Position numbers and translations under genes: made by a program. Under the pieces are notes generated by a model. That model did no database searches, was not told the origin of the DNA, and was given only the letters and a program-made list of their open reading frames with translations. Below are positions 61,076 to 64,000 of a DNA stretch of 64,000 bases, piece by piece (position 1 is the first letter of the stretch; every line of letters begins with the position of its first letter). This DNA comes from UBA6522 sp963664945 (GTDB lineage Bacteria > Pseudomonadota > Gammaproteobacteria > Steroidobacterales > Rariloculaceae): assembly GCA_963664945.1 (NCBI GenBank), contig OY761822.1, forward strand, positions 806,001 to 870,000. The letters run 5' to 3'.

Positions 61076-61124
61076 GGATATTTAAAATTTGGACAAAGCA
61101 CCCATTGTATCGGTCGCCTGGCGC

Positions 61125-61595
61125 ATGATCCTTGCGGGGGCATTTTTGTTCCCGGTCGATTCCACTTACGGGCAGTCGCCACGCGGTGCGGTGAATGCGG
61201 AAGCGTTTCGAGTTAACGCCTATCGGAAATTCATCGTTGCGAACACCTATCTTTTTGATAGTGACGCGCACTTGTCGTATCTGTACGCATATGATCCGAC
61301 CGCATGGGAAGGAGTGGAGCATGCGATCGAGTCGGAGTTCCGCGTATTGGCGCCCGGTGAGGACACGACGACATGGTGGGCCGAGTCACCCTATCGCGTA
61401 GTCGACCTTGACTCGTACACGACATGCGCGGACAGTGAAGACAAATTGCATTGCATTAGAGACCATGGGGCGTATCTCGCGAGCAGCAAGAAGTACCCGG
61501 GATTCAAACACGAAGGCCTTTTTGTGATAAAGGAGGCGCCGCACGAGAATTCGTCGGAGACGGGCGGCGATAGCCCGCAAGTTAGCGCAGAATAG
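61125..61595 (+). CDS. unknown exported protein
   Basis: About 156 residues from ATG 61125, with signal peptide MILAGAFLFPVDSTYGQ; the open frame begins 12 codons earlier at a TTG (61089). The mature part has FIVANTYLFDSDAHLSYLYA and two Cys (CADSEDKLHCI) that may form a disulfide. No family recognised. It ends 10 bp before miaB. Confidence 0.55.
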   Translation: MILAGAFLFPVDSTYGQSPRGAVNAEAFRVNAYRKFIVANTYLFDSDAHLSYLYAYDPTAWEGVEHAIESEFRVLAPGEDTTTWWAESPYRVVDLDSYTTCADSEDKLHCIRDHGAYLASSKKYPGFKHEGLFVIKEAPHENSSETGGDSPQVSAE

Positions 61596-61604
61596 AATTT
61601 TTCA

Positions 61605-62931
61605 ATGCCCGAGCAAGTATTCATCCAGACCTTCGGTTGTCAGATGAACGAGTACGATTCGGCCAAGATGGCCGACGTGCTCGGCGCGTCCATGGGCGTG
61701 ACCGAAACGCAGCATCCGGACGATGCGGACATTCTCCTGCTCAACAGTTGCTCGGTTCGCGAGAAGGCCCAGGAGAAGGTCTTCTCGCTGCTGGGCCGCT
61801 GGCGGGCCTACAAGCGCGAGCATCCCCACAAGATCATCGGCGTCGGCGGATGCGTGGCCAGCCAGGAGGGCGAGGCCATTCGCCGCCGCGCACCCTACGT
61901 GGACCTGGTCTTCGGCCCGCAGACGCTGCACCGGCTGCCGGAGATGATCGCCCGGGTGCGCTCCGGGAGCCCGTATGTGGTGGATGTCAGCTTCCCGGAG
62001 ATCGAAAAGTTCGACCAACTGCCCGCCGCCACGGACTCCCATGTCACCGCCTTCGTGTCGGTGATGGAGGGTTGCAGCAAGTATTGTTCGTTCTGCGTCG
62101 TGCCCTACACCCGCGGCGAGGAAATCAGCCGGCCGCTGGATGACGTCATCGCCGAAGTCGTCGGCCTTTCCCGCCTGGGCGTGAAGGAAATCAACCTGCT
62201 CGGCCAGAACGTGAACGCCTACCGGGGTGCCGTTCACGGAGGGGGGAAGGCGGACCTGGCCACCCTGATCCACTACGTCGCCGCCATCGACGGGATTCGC
62301 CGCATCCGCTTCACCACGTCGCATCCGCTTGAATTCAGCCCGTCGCTGGTGCGGGCCTATGCACACGTCGACAAGCTCGCCAGTTACCTGCATCTGCCCG
62401 TGCAGAGCGGGTCCGACCGCATTCTCCGGCTCATGAAGCGCGGCTACACGGCGCAGTCGTACCTGGAGAAGATCCGCGCCATCAAGAAGGCCCGGCCCGG
62501 CATTTCGCTGTCCTCCGATTTCATCGTCGGTTTCCCCGGCGAAGAGGAGGCGGACTTTCAGGCGACGCTCGACCTGATCGAGGCGGCCGGTTTCGACCAG
62601 TCCTTCAGTTTCATCTACAGCCCGCGTCCGGGCACACCGGCCGCCGCGGTGCCCGACGAGGTGCCGAAGGAGGTCAAGCTTGCGCGGCTGCAGAGGCTTC
62701 AGGCCCTGGTCAACGAGCAGGCCGCGGCCATCAGCCGGCAAATGGTCGGCGGGGTGGAGCGCGTGCTGGTCGAGAAGACATCCCGAAAGTCCGCCCGGGA
62801 AGTCTGCGGGCGCACCGAAAACAACCGCTGGGTCAATTTTGCCGCTCCGGAAAGGGCGATCGGAGAGTTCGTGGATGTCGTCATCACCGAAGCCATGCCC
62901 AATTCCCTGCGAGGACGACTGGTCGAAATCG

Positions 62932-62939
<8 letters not shown>
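61605..62939 (+). CDS. miaB: tRNA methylthiotransferase MiaB
   Basis: A 444-residue radical-SAM enzyme. The auxiliary cluster Cys are in IQTFGCQMNEYDS, LLNSCSVREKAQ and GVGGCVASQEG; the radical-SAM cluster is CSKYCSFCVVPYTRGEE. The C-terminal TRAM domain spans ~375-440. It converts i6A37 to ms2i6A37 in tRNA. phoH overlaps its end by 8 bp. Confidence 0.97.
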
Positions 62940-63909
<970 letters not shown>

Positions 63910-64000
63910 TGCTCCATCAAACTTGTATGGAACATACGTAACTCATTGATTGTACGTCCGCGCAATGTTCCTTCCGCGACAGCGGGGCGGCGTACCGCGC

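Overview
The window is a piece of a high-GC gammaproteobacterial chromosome. The housekeeping neighbourhoods point that way: coaBC-dut near radC, then rpmB-rpmG and mutM; ftsEX, rsmD and coaD; mutY-yggX; gltBD; miaB-phoH with a RpoH-type sigma factor. I cannot place it more precisely. Its many toxin-antitoxin, restriction-modification and WYL-regulator genes would suit an uncultured or host-associated lineage.

Layout. 0.2-5.6 kb: GIY-YIG and PD-(D/E)XK proteins, a wrecked DUF3883 gene, a Doc (Fic) toxin-antitoxin pair and a WYL regulator. 5.6-10.8 kb: a tandem AAA+ ATPase in one operon with a small antitoxin-like protein and the WYL regulator, then dnaB, then a second, divergent WYL regulator. 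Four copies of one palindrome, TGCGWC-N7-GTCGCR, sit upstream of the Doc pair, the AAA+ operon and the dnaB/WYL divergon, which suggests one regulon. 10.8-17.7 kb: a scrambled accessory zone with an AbiE (type IV) toxin-antitoxin pair between two copies of the WYL gene's 3' end, two copies of a membrane coiled-coil gene, several head and tail fragments of a DUF2779 (TM0106-like) nuclease gene, an orphan HigA-like antitoxin, a DnaB-like protein that has lost key catalytic residues, and one nearly intact but frameshifted DUF2779 gene.

17.8-38.3 kb is mainly core genome: yggX/mutY, a VapBC pair, tRNA-Gly(CCC), a DUF305-propeller exported protein, trmB, NIPSNAP, ampG/Rieske, pyrE, dut/coaBC, radC, rpmBG, a desaturase, mutM, a DUF6152 protein, ftsEX, rsmD, coaD and ggt. 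38.3-46.4 kb is a second island: an IS66 TnpA remnant, two AT-rich unknown genes, an MmeI-like restriction-modification protein, a RHH antitoxin with a PIN-DUF3775 fusion toxin, an orphan HTH antitoxin, an internally deleted IS and a C5 DNA methyltransferase. 46.6-63.9 kb returns to core genes: rpoH with a perfect CIRCE operator, bactofilin, msrA, gltD/gltB, trpS, uvrA, ssb, two small unknown genes, miaB and phoH.

Small repeats are among the most informative features. A 122-bp non-autonomous element occurs three times with 9-bp target duplications, and its termini match the IS remnant at 44.35-45.18 kb. A second family of long inverted repeats runs from the stop codon of one gene towards its convergent neighbour, after mutM and after trpS. 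No rRNA gene, CRISPR array, integrase or replication origin was seen.
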